Shown: positions 13,862-27,249 of the stretch, piece by piece
Layout: the number at the start of each line of letters is the position of its first letter
How positions within the stretch are numbered: position 1 is the stretch's first letter
NCBI GenBank assembly: GCA_963277665.1
Contig: OY728119.1
Coordinates: 315,042,206-315,106,205, forward strand
Direction: 5' to 3'
DNA length: 64,000 bases
From: Viscum album
Taxonomy: Eukaryota > Streptophyta > Magnoliopsida > Santalales > Viscaceae
The notes under the pieces: generated by a model
Database searches by the model: none
What the model saw: only the letters and a program-made list of their open reading frames with translations
What the model was told of the DNA's origin: nothing
Translations under genes and position numbers: made by a program

Positions 13862-16857
13862 AATTAATAGAGTCTTATGCATTACTTGGTCATATAATTA
13901 AATTTTTGGGTGTTTCAGTGATGTTGTAATGGATTTTATAATTTGTTCTGTGGATAAAAGATGATTTTTTACTAATTATTGTCCAAAATGATCACTTTAT
14001 AGAAGTCCTTTTTCATTTTAGGGGAACTCATTAATCTATGTTAGGGTAGGTTTCCCATTTTTCATGATACTATGAACTTGAGGTATAAAATTATAATTTT
14101 GGAATATTTATATATCATGGTGATAGTTTTTTCAATAGAGTTAGGTGCTTTGGTATGTAAAGTCCATAATATTTCATAGTTATATCCCTATAGGAATCAT
14201 GTAATGAAAAAATGTATATTTCAGAGGTCATAGCGTTTCACAACTATTTTTTAATGAATTATTATTATGGTAATTCATGGATAATGGATTTAAATGGTGT
14301 GTTTGATGGAACTATGCCATTAGGATTCAATGAATTGGATCATATTTGAAGGATGAATTGGATGTTTACAGGCACACTACACCATTGTAAAGTTAGATAT
14401 TATTTTTAAAATAGCTAAAATGACCATGAGATTCAATGGGGATATGCCAATTTCAATACCTAGGATCTTAAATCATATTTTGACCAATATTATCCATATT
14501 TTGGTGTGATCTTTACCACACAATGGAGGGGTTGCCCAAATATATATTGTAAATGTGTGATATTATATTTCTTTGGATCGATTCTTCTTATCTATCATAA
14601 ACCATAGGTGTCAATAGGTTTATTCTTTTCTAATAAAAGGCCTCTATGGTCAATTCATAAGTATTTTCTTCATAAACGTAATCATACCCTTAGGATCAGA
14701 GGTTCTCTTCCTTCAACATATATTTTATACTTATTCATATTTCTTAAATGATCAAATAATATAACATTATATTTTGGTATAGTTTTATTAATGTTTGGTT
14801 GATATCTTAATGATTATTCGATATTGATATGTATTGTTCTTGATTGTTGAGAATTTGGTGTAATTTGACTTTATCTCTATCCTCATTCTTATTCAATGAT
14901 TATTTATGAACCATTTACTTGTATGGTAATAAATACCTCTCTTATTTTATGTATTGGGTGTCGAATAATCATGATTTTATTGACAATGGGTGAGTGGTTT
15001 TAATTAACATTAATTAATATAAAAAATCAAGTTTTGATATTATTAGCATATTATTTATTTCATTTCTATATTATTAAATATATTTTATTCCACTAATTGT
15101 TTTATAATCATCGCTTTTTATTTTTCATTGATATATTTCATCATGTTCATAATTTTTTATGTCACTTAAATATGGTTAAGGAATGATGATTTTGAAATTT
15201 ATAATTAACGTTTGATGTTTTTTATAGTTGACTTTTTTACGATAAATAATGTTTAAATAAATTGCAGTGTTTTATTATTATTTTTTACTTAAATTGATTT
15301 TTTATATTGTAATTGTTTTATTATTTATTATTTGAGTAGTATTATAATGTTTGGTTTATCTATGGTGGAGATTAGGGTGGTTTTATATTATCAGAGTTGT
15401 GTTTTGGAATTGTTTTTGTGGGTTTTTTTCACGCAGTACATGATGTTGTGATAATGGTCTAATTGATGTCATGATCAACGGAATGAAATTGTGTAATTTT
15501 TGATATAAAGATATGGAGAGGTTTGTTTCGTGGAATAGATTAATATCCTATAATAAAAAATGATGCTTCAATAAATAAAAATATATACTAGAATGGGATG
15601 TGACAATATTAATGAGGAGATATAATTGACAAATGAATTTATGGGTACTTGTTAAATTGGTAAAAAACATATGTATAAATTTTTAACATAAATGTAGTGG
15701 TATTTATAAGAAATATATAGTATTAATTTTGTACTGATGAACAAACTCTGTATGGTAATTGATAATTGGGAACAGGTTATGAATTTTTAATGGGAGGTTA
15801 TGTGGTTATTTTGAGGATTTTTTACTGTGATGGAGGGGCTCGATTTCATTGTGGTTAAAGTTGGTAGATGTAGTTGATATGGTGTAGAAATAATGAAGTG
15901 GATATTAAAATTTTTCGTAATGAAATTCGTGAATCTAAGGTTTGACCAATAGTATTGGATTTTAATATATTATATATTCATTTTATTTCATTATTATTTA
16001 TTATACACAACCACTTTAGATGAGTAAACATATCAATGCACATATATGGTAAGGGATTCCTTGAAGTATAACGGTAAGAGGTTAATATTTATTTGGATTA
16101 TCTAATCTATCATGATAAGATAGTTATTTGAGGATATGTGTGGATTATGGAATATAATATTGATATAATCTGTCTATAGTATGCGGTATTTGGTTATATA
16201 TATGTTTTTGTTGTTGTGATGTAGTTTTTTAGATTTCGGTTATGTGGTTAAGGAAGTTATTGGAAAATTAGTGCATATGTCATTGGGGTTTAAGGGAGAC
16301 TAGTTCATTGGGTTTGGATGGAGGGAACCTTATTATATATTTTTATGGAATTATATTTTTATAATTTAGTGAGAAATTGGGTGAGTAATTCTTTCTGAGG
16401 ATTGGTGGTAGTTTAATAGATAGAGGTGATGAGTTTGTTTCACTATTTATTCACTAAGGTAATAGTTTTTTATTCCATAATTACATAGAGGTTTTGGGGA
16501 TATCTCTAATTTGTATATTTTTTGTACTAGAATCAATATATATATATATATATATCACATTTTATAGATCCATGGGTTGGATTTAAAAAGTAGATCTAGA
16601 CATTAATTTCTCATGGAGATCATAGGAGTCACTTCCAATGGAATCATATTAAATGTATTTATTTTAGAAATCATTATTGGTATATTAAATTGAATGAAGT
16701 ATAGGCTTGGTTTTTTCATGTTATAAGAATTTATGTTATTTATTTTATCTTTAAATGTAAATAATTTATAAGGATTATTCCCCTTAAGTCTATGTTTAAT
16801 GCCCTCAATGTTATTTTCCAAACTGTAGATTATTAAAGATGGGATTCAAGAGTTACA
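13862..16857 (+). repeat. Element 2, 5' LTR
   Basis: It aligns with 21901-25115 at offsets growing from about 8045 to 8260. Strong blocks are 15110-15200 with 23170-23260, the TTTGAGTAGTATTATA block at 15330 with 23375, and 16690-16790 with 24895-24990. The right end is GTTACA at 16852-16857, matching 25110-25115. The left end is inferred from the copy near the polypurine tract and could be off by some tens of bases. An (AT)n run lies at 16536-16555. Confidence 0.7.
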
Positions 16858-16872
16858 TTTGTCATCCATACT
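16858..16872 (+). other. Element 2 primer binding site, very degraded
   Basis: The bases directly after the LTR end (TTTGTCATCCATAC) can be aligned to TTGGTATCAGAGC with one inserted base and several mismatches. Support comes mainly from position. Another GGTATT-like site further right cannot be excluded. Confidence 0.3.
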
Positions 16873-16999
16873 TTATTATAAGGGGTTTTAATGGGGATGA
16901 ATCATAGAAATGTGGTATTAAATATATTGTTAATATTTAGGATATATTTTTAAGTTAATAATTAGTGAGGTCTCTATGAATTTTCAAGGAAACTTTTAT

Positions 17000-18099
17000 T
17001 ATTCAAGCTTTTCTGTGATGTAGGAAAGGCATACCAGGAATGAAATAAGATTTAGGGACCTCGATCATCTAATATAATTTAATTCAGATTTGTGAACATA
17101 CTACTTGAGATGATGATGATTGTGGTTTATAAAACTAGTTTTAGCGAATACATCATGTTTATTTCAGTATGTGTTTAAATTTAGAAAATGATAGGAAAAT
17201 AAAATGAAATAAAATAAAATATCTTTATAAAATTTCATATTCTAGTCATTGAAATCGTAAATATTATCATAGTGACATATAATTGATGTATTCCTCTCTT
17301 GATTAGGATTGGGGGTGTGTATAAGGATTCTCCTATCGACTACGAGATTATATACCCTAATAGTTATGCTTTGTGAGGGAATAAACTACATGAGTTTCTT
17401 CAAAATACAACATACTAAAATATAAAAGAATTTTCTCTAAATAAGTGACATAAAGTTGATAAGAGGACCATGATATTTCTTTCATATTGATCTATTCATG
17501 GAAGGATCAAAGTATTTTATTGGATGTTGGTCTATTTGGGAGTGATTCATGTCAATGCAAGACTTTTTTCTTGGTAAGCATGATTAATCAGATATAACAT
17601 GGTAAGATTTTTTAATAATTTTTTTTTCAAATTATAATTATTTAACATTGAAATCAGATAGTATGTAAACTTTTTATCTTTTATATATTTGATATTGAGT
17701 GTGTGAGAAATTTAAGTTTGATCAATGAATATTCTTTATTATGATATTGATATTCTTCATGGTAAGGAGGATAAGCCATGATATTTTGAGGAAGAGTCAC
17801 ATCTAATGATCCATAACCATATCAATGCATTTATATTATTAAAATATAATTATGTATTTTTTAAGGATTAGGTGATTGAAAATATTATTTCATATAATGG
17901 TTCATCTTGAGGGATTATAGTAAGGGTAAAGGTAGAGGATATAAATTTTATAATAATATGAGGTTTTGGTCAGTCAAGAGTCATCATCAGGTATCTCTTA
18001 TTAGAATTTCTCAGAATTATATATTTATCAATCCTCTATAGGTATCTATTCCACAGTTTTTTCACGTTTAGAGAACAGGGCCATTGAATATTCTAGTGC
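17000..18099 (+). pseudogene. Element 2 gag with degenerate zinc knuckle
   Basis: The region between LTR and protease should be gag. The recognisable part is the zinc knuckle at 18058-18099, which reads F-F-T-F-R-E-Q-G-H-stop-I-F-stop-C. Both leading Cys codons (TGT) appear as TTT (Phe), while Gly-His and the last Cys remain. The capsid part is too decayed to identify. Confidence 0.6.
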
Positions 18100-18425
18100 A
18101 TGAACATTTTTTGTGTTCATTGTATGTTAAAAATTCATTTTCATGTGTATTCCAAATGGCCATTACATCTAACGATTGGTCATCAATAATATGGTCAGTA
18201 GGATTTTAGTTAGCCCATAGGACATATATTTGGTAGAAGATATCCCATTCACATTCCTCACCCATAGGGATATCTGGATTATTGTGGTTGTGTATGTGGT
18301 CACCATAAAAGGAATTAAGGTAGAGGAGACACGCATGGTCATTTTCAAGCCATATACTTTCCCGCACTAGGAGGGATAGAGATTAGTTATAGTACTATAA
18401 GTTTATATTATGAGTTGAATTAATG

Positions 18426-18483
18426 TTTTTTAATTTGGCAGTTTCCCACTCATTTATCTCAGCTACATTAGCTCGATCTCTAT
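18426..18483 (+). pseudogene. Element 2 aspartic protease core, degenerate
   Basis: The plus strand reads FNLAVSHSFISATLARSL, against the Ty3/gypsy pattern F.DTGATHSFIS..FA. The HSFIS part is perfect, but the catalytic Asp-Thr-Gly is now Asn-Leu-Ala. It lies about 330 bp after the zinc knuckle and 590 bp before RT, as expected. Confidence 0.8.
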
Positions 18484-19071
18484 GAATTATAGTGGAGATG
18501 CTTCCAACACCCACTTTATTGAATGTTCAAGTTGGAGATTAATCTTGATTTCGTGAAGTGCATCATGGATAATTGTAGATGATGGGGAGGCATTGGTTAT
18601 TGGAGTATTTAATCTTATTATAGTTATAACCATATTATTTCACACTTTTCATGGATTCGTTATATTTTTTGAATTAGGTTACTGATATTATTAGGAAAAT
18701 AGTTTACTTATTTTTAATGGTAGACCAGTGTGGAATGTTAACCAATTGGAAATATTAATTAATAAATCATATATGTATAAGTCCAATTCCATCTCAGCTA
18801 GAAGAGTTAACATTGAGATCAATGAGAGTTTAGGAAACATTGTTCTTGAGAGTTGTTGAAGAGTTCCTATAATCGTTTCTTAAATAGGATAAGACAATAC
18901 TCCATCAGTGTGATATCAATTTCAGGATAGCTTTACAAATCCATGTCTCTTGAATTTTAGTATACCCTTATCATATATCACCTTTAAAATTGAAAGTGTT
19001 ATTAATTCTGATCAAAGATTTATTGGGGAAAGGTTTTGTCTATCATAGTGTGTCACCATGTAGATATTTGA

Positions 19072-19620
19072 TATTGTACACAAAGAAAGAATATACAAGT
19101 CTAAGGTTAGGCATAGACTAAGAGCTATTGAACCATTTGATGGTAAAGATTAATTTTCCCCTCCTAAGGTTGATGAAAAATTTGATTAGTTTAATTAATC
19201 TACCTAATTATCTTTGATTTATTTTTGGTCTACATATCATCAGATGAGTTATAAGGAGTTAGATACCCTGAATATTGAATTTGATTTTATTATAGACAAA
19301 TCAGGTTCATCGATACACCTTTTGGTGTTACAAATACACCTGATATTTTTCTAGTACTAATGAACATTGTGCTTTATGAGTTCCTGGAAAAGTTTGTGGT
19401 TTTTATTAATGAAATAATTCTGTAATTAATGTCATAAGAGGATCATTCTAATAATTTTAGTATTTTTTCCAAAGTACATCGATGCAATCTCCTCTATAGA
19501 TATCTATCAATGTGAAATTTATAGACTCTTGAGGTTAATTTTATTTTGATGTTTTATCTTAGAATGGATTAGTAGCGGATCATTAAAATATTGATTTTAT
19601 TATCTCTTTATTTTCTCCTA
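19072..19620 (+). pseudogene. Element 2 reverse transcriptase, degenerate
   Basis: In order the plus strand gives LYTKKEYTSLRLGID (family [20 protein letters not shown]), then INFPLLRLMKNLISLI (family KYPLPRIDDLFDQL), then TPFGVTNTPDIFLVLMN (family MPFGLTNAPA.FM.LMN), then FVVFINEIIL (family FVVVFIDDIL). The catalytic Asp pair is therefore Asn-Glu. At least one frameshift lies between the second and third segments, and a stop follows LRLGID. This is among the best preserved Ty3 RT relics in the window. Confidence 0.88.
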
Positions 19621-19699
19621 TTATGGTTTTACATGTTATTAATTTCCTTTTTCATGTAGAAAATTATCAATGGTTTTTGTCATCTTTCTATGTAATTAC

Positions 19700-20170
19700 A
19701 CTCCCTTTAATAGCCTTAACTGGATTTGATCAAGCCTTTTATGGACTGATCATTGGAAAGGGGAATTTTATTACCTAAATGATAATCATATCATTGCTTC
19801 TACTCTTCATTTTATAGGGTAATAATTCACTCTTGAGGTTTTTTGTTTTTCTTCTTGTCTCAATTTAGATTTATTTCTAATACATAATAGGCAGGTCATC
19901 TCTCATTTTTCTCTGAATTCATTTCTCCAATGAAATAACTATTTCACCAACAAAAATGATTTCTTAGCATTGGTATTTTTTTAGTATGTGGTGGAATTAT
20001 CTCATCAGGGCATAATTTTTGTTCTTCATAGATAATAATATATTACTGTATATCTTATCTGGGCATGATTTTAATCCTAATTAGCATAGGTGGATGGAGT
20101 TATAGCTAGATTATAACTTTAAGATATTATATACTCTAACGGAAAATAATTTTTTAACTAGTGAATTGGA
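19700..20170 (+). pseudogene. Element 2 RNase H, degenerate
   Basis: A stretch near 19930-20010 reads NNYFTNKNDFLALVFF, matching the family segment N.YPTHDLELAAVVFAL. Near 20090-20160 it reads RWMEL-stop-LDYNFKILYT, matching RWLEL..DYD..I.YHPGK. Both segments are in the correct order between RT and integrase. Internal stops show it is inactive. Confidence 0.8.
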
Positions 20171-20199
20171 TATTAAGTCTTGTTTTGATGTTTTTTATG

Positions 20200-21710
20200 A
20201 GTTTGGTGATGACTAGATGGTGAGGAAAGAGTATGCATCTTTAAATTTTGATAAGGAAGAGATCAGTGGTATAGGTTATATATATTAGATGAATGTCGAA
20301 TTATCATTGATGTTTATGGTGATTCCCAGTAATGATATTCCAAGGTAAATGTGGAAAGGGATTTTCCTATATATGAATATTCTCTTAAGGGATGGTCAAA
20401 TTATTATCAGCATCAAGAGTGTTTCCATGAAAAACTGTTCATTTTCATAGTGATGTAAGAGGTCTTCCTACAAGAATTTTGTATATCGCCCATAACAGAT
20501 ATTCTTGTAATATCCAAAAAAAAATTACTTTAAGTATTTAGATTTGGTGTCCAATAATAAAGAAATTAGTGCTTCGGTTTGTGACATAATGTCTAGTTTA
20601 TCCGATGGTAATATTAGAGCATTGGTATTTTAAAAGGTCTATTAATTGAATTGGATGCTCCTCATTGGAAGTGGGACGAAATTTATATGTATTTGTTTTC
20701 TGGTTTTCCATGATCTCATAGAATATGTTATGTTAACTTGGTTATTATAGATCAGTTGAAAAATTCATCTCATTTCACACAAATATAGGAATTGAGTATA
20801 GTGTATACTTTAATGAGGTTATATATTAAGAAGATTATGTAGATTCATAAGGTTTAAGGATAATTTTGTCTGATCAAGACACTCATTTTATCTCATAATT
20901 ATTGATGGGACTTTAGTGTGCTTTTATATGATAGTTATGCGAAAGAAATACATTTCAACCTCATATGGAGTGAAAATTACAGAAGGTAGAGGTCATGTTG
21001 CACCCATGATTTCTTTATTTATGCGATTATTGGGTAAATAAACTACCAATGGTTGATTTTCCCTATAAAAATATATATAACACTTACATTATAATGTCAT
21101 TTTTGAATCATTGTTTGTTTTGAATTGCAAATATTCATTATAAAAGACTAAGGTTGGATAGTTAGTGATTATTGGACTAGATTTGGTGTAGCGAATCATA
21201 GGGAAGTTGGAAATGATTCTTTAGGAAATATCGTCTAATATAGACCATTATATGTCCAATTTTAATTAATTGAATATACCTATAGTGTTTTAATTTTATT
21301 ATCTTGAGCTCCTAATGGTTTCTTATATTAATGGGGAGCAATGGTTTGACCAACGTTGTATGTTATCTCTCTAGTTCATTGGGCCATTTGAGTTCATAGA
21401 GTGTTTTAGAGAGATGAAGTATTGGTTTTATTTTACCCCATAAATGGAATTCATTCGCAATGTATTCCATATACAAAACTTCTATTATATATCCATGATC
21501 ATACACATGTCATTGATTTTTGAGAGTTTGATGTCATAGAGTATGAAACAGTAACGGAGTGCCCCATTGAGATTCAAGATCATCAAGATAAGGTTTTGTG
21601 TGGATGAATAATTCCTTTAGTTTATGTCTTGTGGAAGTATAATGGTTTGTAGATTTATACCTGGGATCATAGGTGGAATATGGGTGCTTAATACCTTATG
21701 TTGAACCTCA
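20200..21710 (+). pseudogene. Element 2 integrase with chromodomain-like C-terminus, degenerate
   Basis: The core is clear: WKWDEIYMYLFSGFP at about 20666 (family W.WE.I.MDFV.GLP), so the first catalytic Asp is Tyr. Next come NLVIIDQLKNSSHF (family IWVIVDRLTKSAHF) and LSDQDTHFIS at about 20866, with the second Asp retained. The C-terminal part at 21470-21700 matches the segment VF.VSMLRKY..DP.HV and then the chromovirus tail, reading IPLVYVLWKYNG with a TW relic after it. The region ends near 21700, about 190 bp before the polypurine tract. Confidence 0.87.
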
Positions 21711-21886
21711 TTTTATTTTGATTTTAAGATTATTTTTTTTAATGATATGATTGAGGTTATTTTTCTTGTGTTCTATATTATTCTTATATTCTATAAATGG
21801 TGATATTGTTTTTTGATAGGAAAACCACAAGGTGTTGGGTTTTATATCTATTATTTTCTCTTATTATGTTTATATTTTATTATCAT

Positions 21887-21900
21887 AGAGGGGATTAAAA
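21887..21900 (+). other. Element 2 polypurine tract
   Basis: AGAGGGGATTAAAA is the most purine-rich run between integrase and the 3' LTR. It lies where the two LTR copies begin to align. The first LTR bases are mutated away from TGTAAC, so the exact junction is uncertain. Confidence 0.5.
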
Positions 21901-24900
21901 TTTAAAGTATCTAATATAGATTCAATGACCATATTTAGTCGACAAATATATGTTTAGGGATTTTCATAGAATTTAGAGAGGATCATAGAAAGGGTTTGGA
22001 AGAAAAAAGATGTTTTTTTCTTCCTAAGTGAAATTTTTTCATTTAATAGAAAGAATATGTATTTTCAGGTTTTATGACAAATCTATAAGATTGGAGGATT
22101 TTTAATTTTTTTTATCCTATGAATTTGACGGATGAAAAAATGGATTTAGAATATGTATATTCCATTTTGGTAGTTTATGTTAGCGGTAGGAATTTTGGAG
22201 AGTGTGGTTCATATTGTTTATTGGTAGTATCACTTTGCAAAATGGGGAAGGAAACATGAAAATTATGGATATTATGGTTCCCAATAATCATTTATAAGAA
22301 TAGATTTCAATATTGTATTTCAGTGATATTAAATGGAACTAGAGAGTTAGCAGGTCTAATGATGTGGGTGTTTGAGGCTTTACATCACATTTGGAGGAAA
22401 AAACAAACGTTTTCAGGGTCACTATTTTATAGTGTAGGTCAATCACATTTTTCATATGAAAAAATAGATATTTTATTTAGGGGTGTATTATTTATAATTT
22501 ATAGTATATAGAAAATCTTAAAACCGGACACACTTATGCCATGGTCTGGTCTTCAAAATTTCATGAAAGATCCACCAAAATCATAATCAAAACTTTATGT
22601 CATTATACTTATTTGGTTCAATTTTTATTTAGTATCCATAATAATATTAGGGTGTATGTTCTTTCCTTAATTATTATGGATCCTTTTCGTGGATTTACAT
22701 GTCTTTTAATTACAAAAAAAAATCAACCCATGGGTATCTGAGGAACTCTTCTATCCCTTTATCTTTTCTTCTTATTCTTATTTATTCTCTTCTTATAGAT
22801 TCTAGGCATGGGGAATGACCTAGAATTTATATTTATTTTCTAAAATATTGATGGTGTGTCCATTTTTAAAGGCAATATGGTAGATCATTTTAAATTTAGA
22901 TGCATTTGATCTCGGGTTTCTTCCCATTCTTATTTTGTGATTATTGAAGTTCCATTTAGATTTAGGGTATATATGATGTCTCTTCTTTTACATGTTGGAT
23001 ACAGAATTTTCATGATATTATTTTATATTAATGTTTTATGGAATCAATCTCACTAAGTAAAATGAACATGATTGATGTAATAGAGAATAGATTTGTGCTA
23101 AACAAGATCTCTATGCGATTTATGTGTAAATTTTTATTTTCTATTTCTTATATTATTTTTAAAGAATTATTTTTTTTTCATTGATATATTTCATAATGTT
23201 AATAATTGATTTTATCACTTAATTATGGTGTTGGAAATAATATTTTTAAATTCTTAATTAATGTTTGATTATGGTAATTAATAATTTTTTTATTAGTAAT
23301 AAAGAAGGTAGAAATTGGGTGGTCAGAAGTTTGTTTAATTGTTATTTTTAACTGCCTTAAGTGGTATTTTCATTAATTATTTGAGTAGTATTATACCGAT
23401 TGGTTTATTATGGTGGTTATTTTTGGTGATATGTTTTCATGAGAGTTGTTTGGCATGGTTGATATGGTTTATGCCAGATAGAATATATGGTGTTTTTAGA
23501 ATAATGGAAATGATATTGTAGTTATTATCATGGAATGGTGTGATTTTTAATGCATTGATGTTAATAGGTTGAGGTAGTAGTGTGGTTTAATTTCTTATAA
23601 TATGCAATGATTCTGAAAATAATTAATTAAAAGATTGCAATGTGTTGTGGTTAGATGAATGAGGATGACTGGAATTGATAAATGAATTGATGGGTAAATC
23701 ATAAAGTGGTAAACAAGTAATGTTTAGATAAATCGATTGAATGGTTTGGAATTAATGGGAACTGATTGGAATTAATAATATCATAATGAATGTATTTTGG
23801 ATTCTAATTTATAATTTATTTCTAGTATTAAATTGAGAATACTAGGTTCTGTTGTTTTGATATGCTTATTTGTTAGTGGTGGTGGGGATTTTATGTCATG
23901 TTGTTAGAGATGGAATTGTCATTGATGTTTTAGGGTGGTGAAGAAGTGATTACTACAAATCATATTAATGATAAATTTCTATCTAAGATCATTCCTTTTA
24001 ATATTTTCTTGTGTGTTATTTTCATTATAGTTCATTGTTTCCTCTTATGCACCACCTACAAAATCTAGTAAACTTACTAGAAACTATAAAATTTTTTGGG
24101 TTTTGAATGTTTCTCCCAACATTAAAGGTTTGAGTGATATAGATGATTGTCTACTACCCCTTGTTTACTCCATATTCTAGACATGTCATATATTATGAAT
24201 TACTATGGTAATGATATTATATGATGTTATAGTGATGATGATGTGGGTACATGGTAGATATATACCTGTAAGGAGAAGGGTGTGAGGTTAATGTCATTCA
24301 TGATTATGTGCTCTATCATGATGAGATTGGGATATATGTATTTATGGTGGGTTGGTATATGAATGTGGTTATAATCTGTATTTTTTATGTGATATTGGCC
24401 TATTTATATGTGGTTATTCCTAGGATACAATTTTATGGAGTGTGATTATTTGGTTATGGAAGCTATAGGAGTTCCATAACCTATAACCTTAGGGATTGAG
24501 GGTGATTAGTTTAGTGAGGTAGTGTGTGAGGGGTACCTTATAATATATTTTTATCATCTTGTTTCACTATACATAGGTATGGTATTGGGTGAATGAGCCT
24601 TTTTGGGTATGGGTTCTAATTGATCAGGTATAGGTTACAGGTTAGTTTAACAATTTATTCACTAAGGCATCAGTATGATTTTCCTACAATTTGATGAGAT
24701 GTTTGGGGAAGGATATTACTAAGAATATTTTAATTATAAACCATATATTCTTTAGATATCTCGTCTAATGTTAATGTTCATGTAGTACATTACTAACTCA
24801 TGGTGTTCAAGGGTGTTTGTTGGTGTTTATGGAGTCACTTCCATTGGCATTTCATTTTGGGTTTTTTTTGGGATACCTTCGTTTATGCATGATATTAAAT

Positions 24901-25115
24901 GATGTATGGGTCTGGTTTTTTTATGTTATATAGAGTTGATAGGTGATTTTTATCCATTACCATCTATTATTTATAAAGATAATTCCTTCAATGTGTGTGT
25001 TTTATACACTAATTGTTAATTTAAATCCCATGGCCTATTTGAATCGAGCATTATGGAGTCACGCTGAACTTCACTTCCATCCAAGAAGGGGTTCTAGTGG
25101 GTATGAGTTGTTACA
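21901..25115 (+). repeat. Element 2, 3' LTR
   Basis: Partner of 13862-16857. Alignment is patchy in the first kilobase and clear from about 22590 to 25115. It ends in GTTACA, the usual Tekay-type LTR terminus. Small open frames inside it (for example at 22323, 22541 and 24943) have no partner frame in the other LTR and are not genes. Confidence 0.7.
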
Positions 25116-25129
25116 AAAATACCATAAAA

Positions 25130-26927
25130 TGTGATTTAGTCATATTAATATACTATGATATATCTAACAACGACATTTATGAGTTGAGTAACTCTAAAAC
25201 CACACATTAAAATATGGTTCTATAAATACATATGTTACACACGTACTCTAATACCATCAACGACGACACAAAAACACACACACTATTTTACAAGATATTA
25301 TCTATCATATCAATAAAAACACACGCTCCTAGATGAAATTTTTTAATTCATCTTATAGGATCAGCACCTAGGTAGTGTTGGTCACGTCGATTCCCATAAC
25401 TCCACCTAGGGTAGTAATATGAATATAGGATCCCACTCTGGGACACTCGATGGGATTCCAACAACTCTATCTAGGAAGTAATACTAAAGGGATCATTGTC
25501 TTGGGAGTGGGAAATGATTCGTACCAACCATTATGGAAAGGATAATGGGAAAACCCTAATGAATATTTTTCAAGATACAAGGGACAAAAAATCTAAGCCA
25601 TGTAAGATAGATTACACGATGTGTAGAAGTGTTATAAGTTGCATACCTTGACCCATGGTTATGCCAGTGTAAACAAACCTTTTCATTTAAACTATTTATA
25701 TGTAGCATAAAGGATTACATAGTGTCTATTTGGGTTACACGATGTGTCCATGTACACTATGACATACCATATACTCCTATAGTGTGTTGGTACATGATGT
25801 TAGACCGTGTACCCATGCCTGTGTACTAGTACATGGGGTAGCCTGTGTACATGATCTAGGGATTTTTGTCTCAGGGAGTATAGATCATGTAGGAAACCCG
25901 TGTACCCCACCCTGTGTACATGTACTTCTCTAGGTACATAAAGAGTCATCCAAAGGGGACTACATGCTATGTAGTGTGGGATTACATATCATGTCTATCA
26001 TGTTTCTTTTGAATCCCTTCTTCTTCCTCCCGCTCATATTCATGCCATCAATCCCTTAAAATCCATATCCAATCATGACAGTACCCTTTGATAGTCTAAT
26101 AAAAGCCTCTTCATTGCTTGAACTATTTATTCAAGAGTCTAATCCATCCTAAAAATAGATCTATTGATAGTTCTTAATTCTGCGCTAAAGAACACTGAAG
26201 AATGGGAATAGTGAGAATCATCCATCATATGATTCATTCCATCTCCATTTTCACATGTCTATCATTTTGTATCGATACAAAATCTAATATTTCGAATCAT
26301 TCCACCATGAAATGGGTTCACAATGATCAATTGATCAAGATTTTTTGAGCCATGAGCCAAAAGAAGAATGCTTGTGAAGAATGGTGAACAATAGAAAAAA
26401 CCCAAATTAATAAAGATAAATGGACCTTGATTTATATTTGTGTTGATCTAGGTTTTTTGTCGGTACAAAAATAATTGATAAAATCAATAATCACAAAGAT
26501 AATTCTAATAATAATTTTGGTAAATAATCCCATCCAAAAATACTTATGATCCATGAATCAAACCATCCATTTATTGATTCATGTTCATCGTAAAAATAAA
26601 TAATGGGGAAATAAACTAATTAAATCACATGCCCTGACTCGATTAAATTTAATAACCGATGAATAATTATTTGATTCAATCATCAATTGTAAGATCAGTC
26701 AAATACGAGGTGCCTTATTCTTTGATTCACAACATTGTCACCATTATCTTAAGAGGATTTTCCAAATATATATCTCTCTAATGATCCTTCAAAGGATCTA
26801 GGATTATGTAGTAACCATGGGATTATGAGGTAAAATGTTTTTTAAAGAAAGACCAGCTGTTGAGTTAAAAAATTGAATGAAAATAATTTTATTCAATTTT
26901 ATTTTTCATTTCAGTGCCCGTGATGAA
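25130..26927 (-). repeat. Element 3, 3' LTR
   Basis: It aligns with 27780-29460. Matching blocks include GGATCCCACTC at about 25428 (27961), the AACCCTAATGAA block at about 25555 (28087), ATGATCTAG at about 25851 (28386) and the CACATGCCCT block at about 26627 (29161). The central part (25610-26000) is packed with short palindromes built on TACAC and ACATG words. Confidence 0.75.
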
Positions 26928-26936
26928 TTCTCCACA
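26928..26936 (-). other. Element 3 polypurine tract
   Basis: The minus strand reads GTGGAGAAT just before the inferred LTR start, similar to the GGGAGAA tract before the element 4 3' LTR. Short, and supported mainly by position. Confidence 0.4.
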
Positions 26937-27249
26937 AATGAATTGCTCCGGCAAATGTTAAGTCATGCATAGGGTAAACATAATGTTCTAAAATAAATAG
27001 TTCTATCATATTTATGATCTAGAAACCAATTTATATGTTATTAAACTTTTTTTATAAAATTTATTGTATGTCCTATTTAAAATATTTAATATATTCCAAT
27101 CATTTGATCCAGGAACATTTTTACCCTAGAATCTAATATTTTTTTAGTGCTTGGTCTCAAAATTAATACTTATAATATCAAATAATAATACATATCAAAT
27201 CTAAGACATTAAATTCCCCCAAACATGGATCTTTACATCCCCTAAAATT

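Larger units (their letters stand above)
13862..25115 (+). mobile_element. Element 2: full-length degenerate Ty3/gypsy retrotransposon, Tekay/Del-like
   Basis: Two direct repeats of about 3.0-3.2 kb flank a plus-strand internal region of about 5 kb. It carries, in order, gag zinc knuckle, protease, RT, RNase H and integrase with a chromodomain-like C-terminus. This order is that of Ty3/gypsy. The C-terminal pattern IPLVYVLWKYNG followed by a TW relic is typical of Tekay/Del chromoviruses. Every domain has stops and key residues are lost. Both LTRs end in GTTACA, as in this lineage. Left boundaries are approximate because similarity there is weak. Confidence 0.88.

Noticed and set aside
25820..26000. 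Palindromic repeats considered as a CRISPR array
   Set aside because: Units are irregular in spacing and sequence, lie in a plant LTR, and have no constant repeat-spacer pattern.
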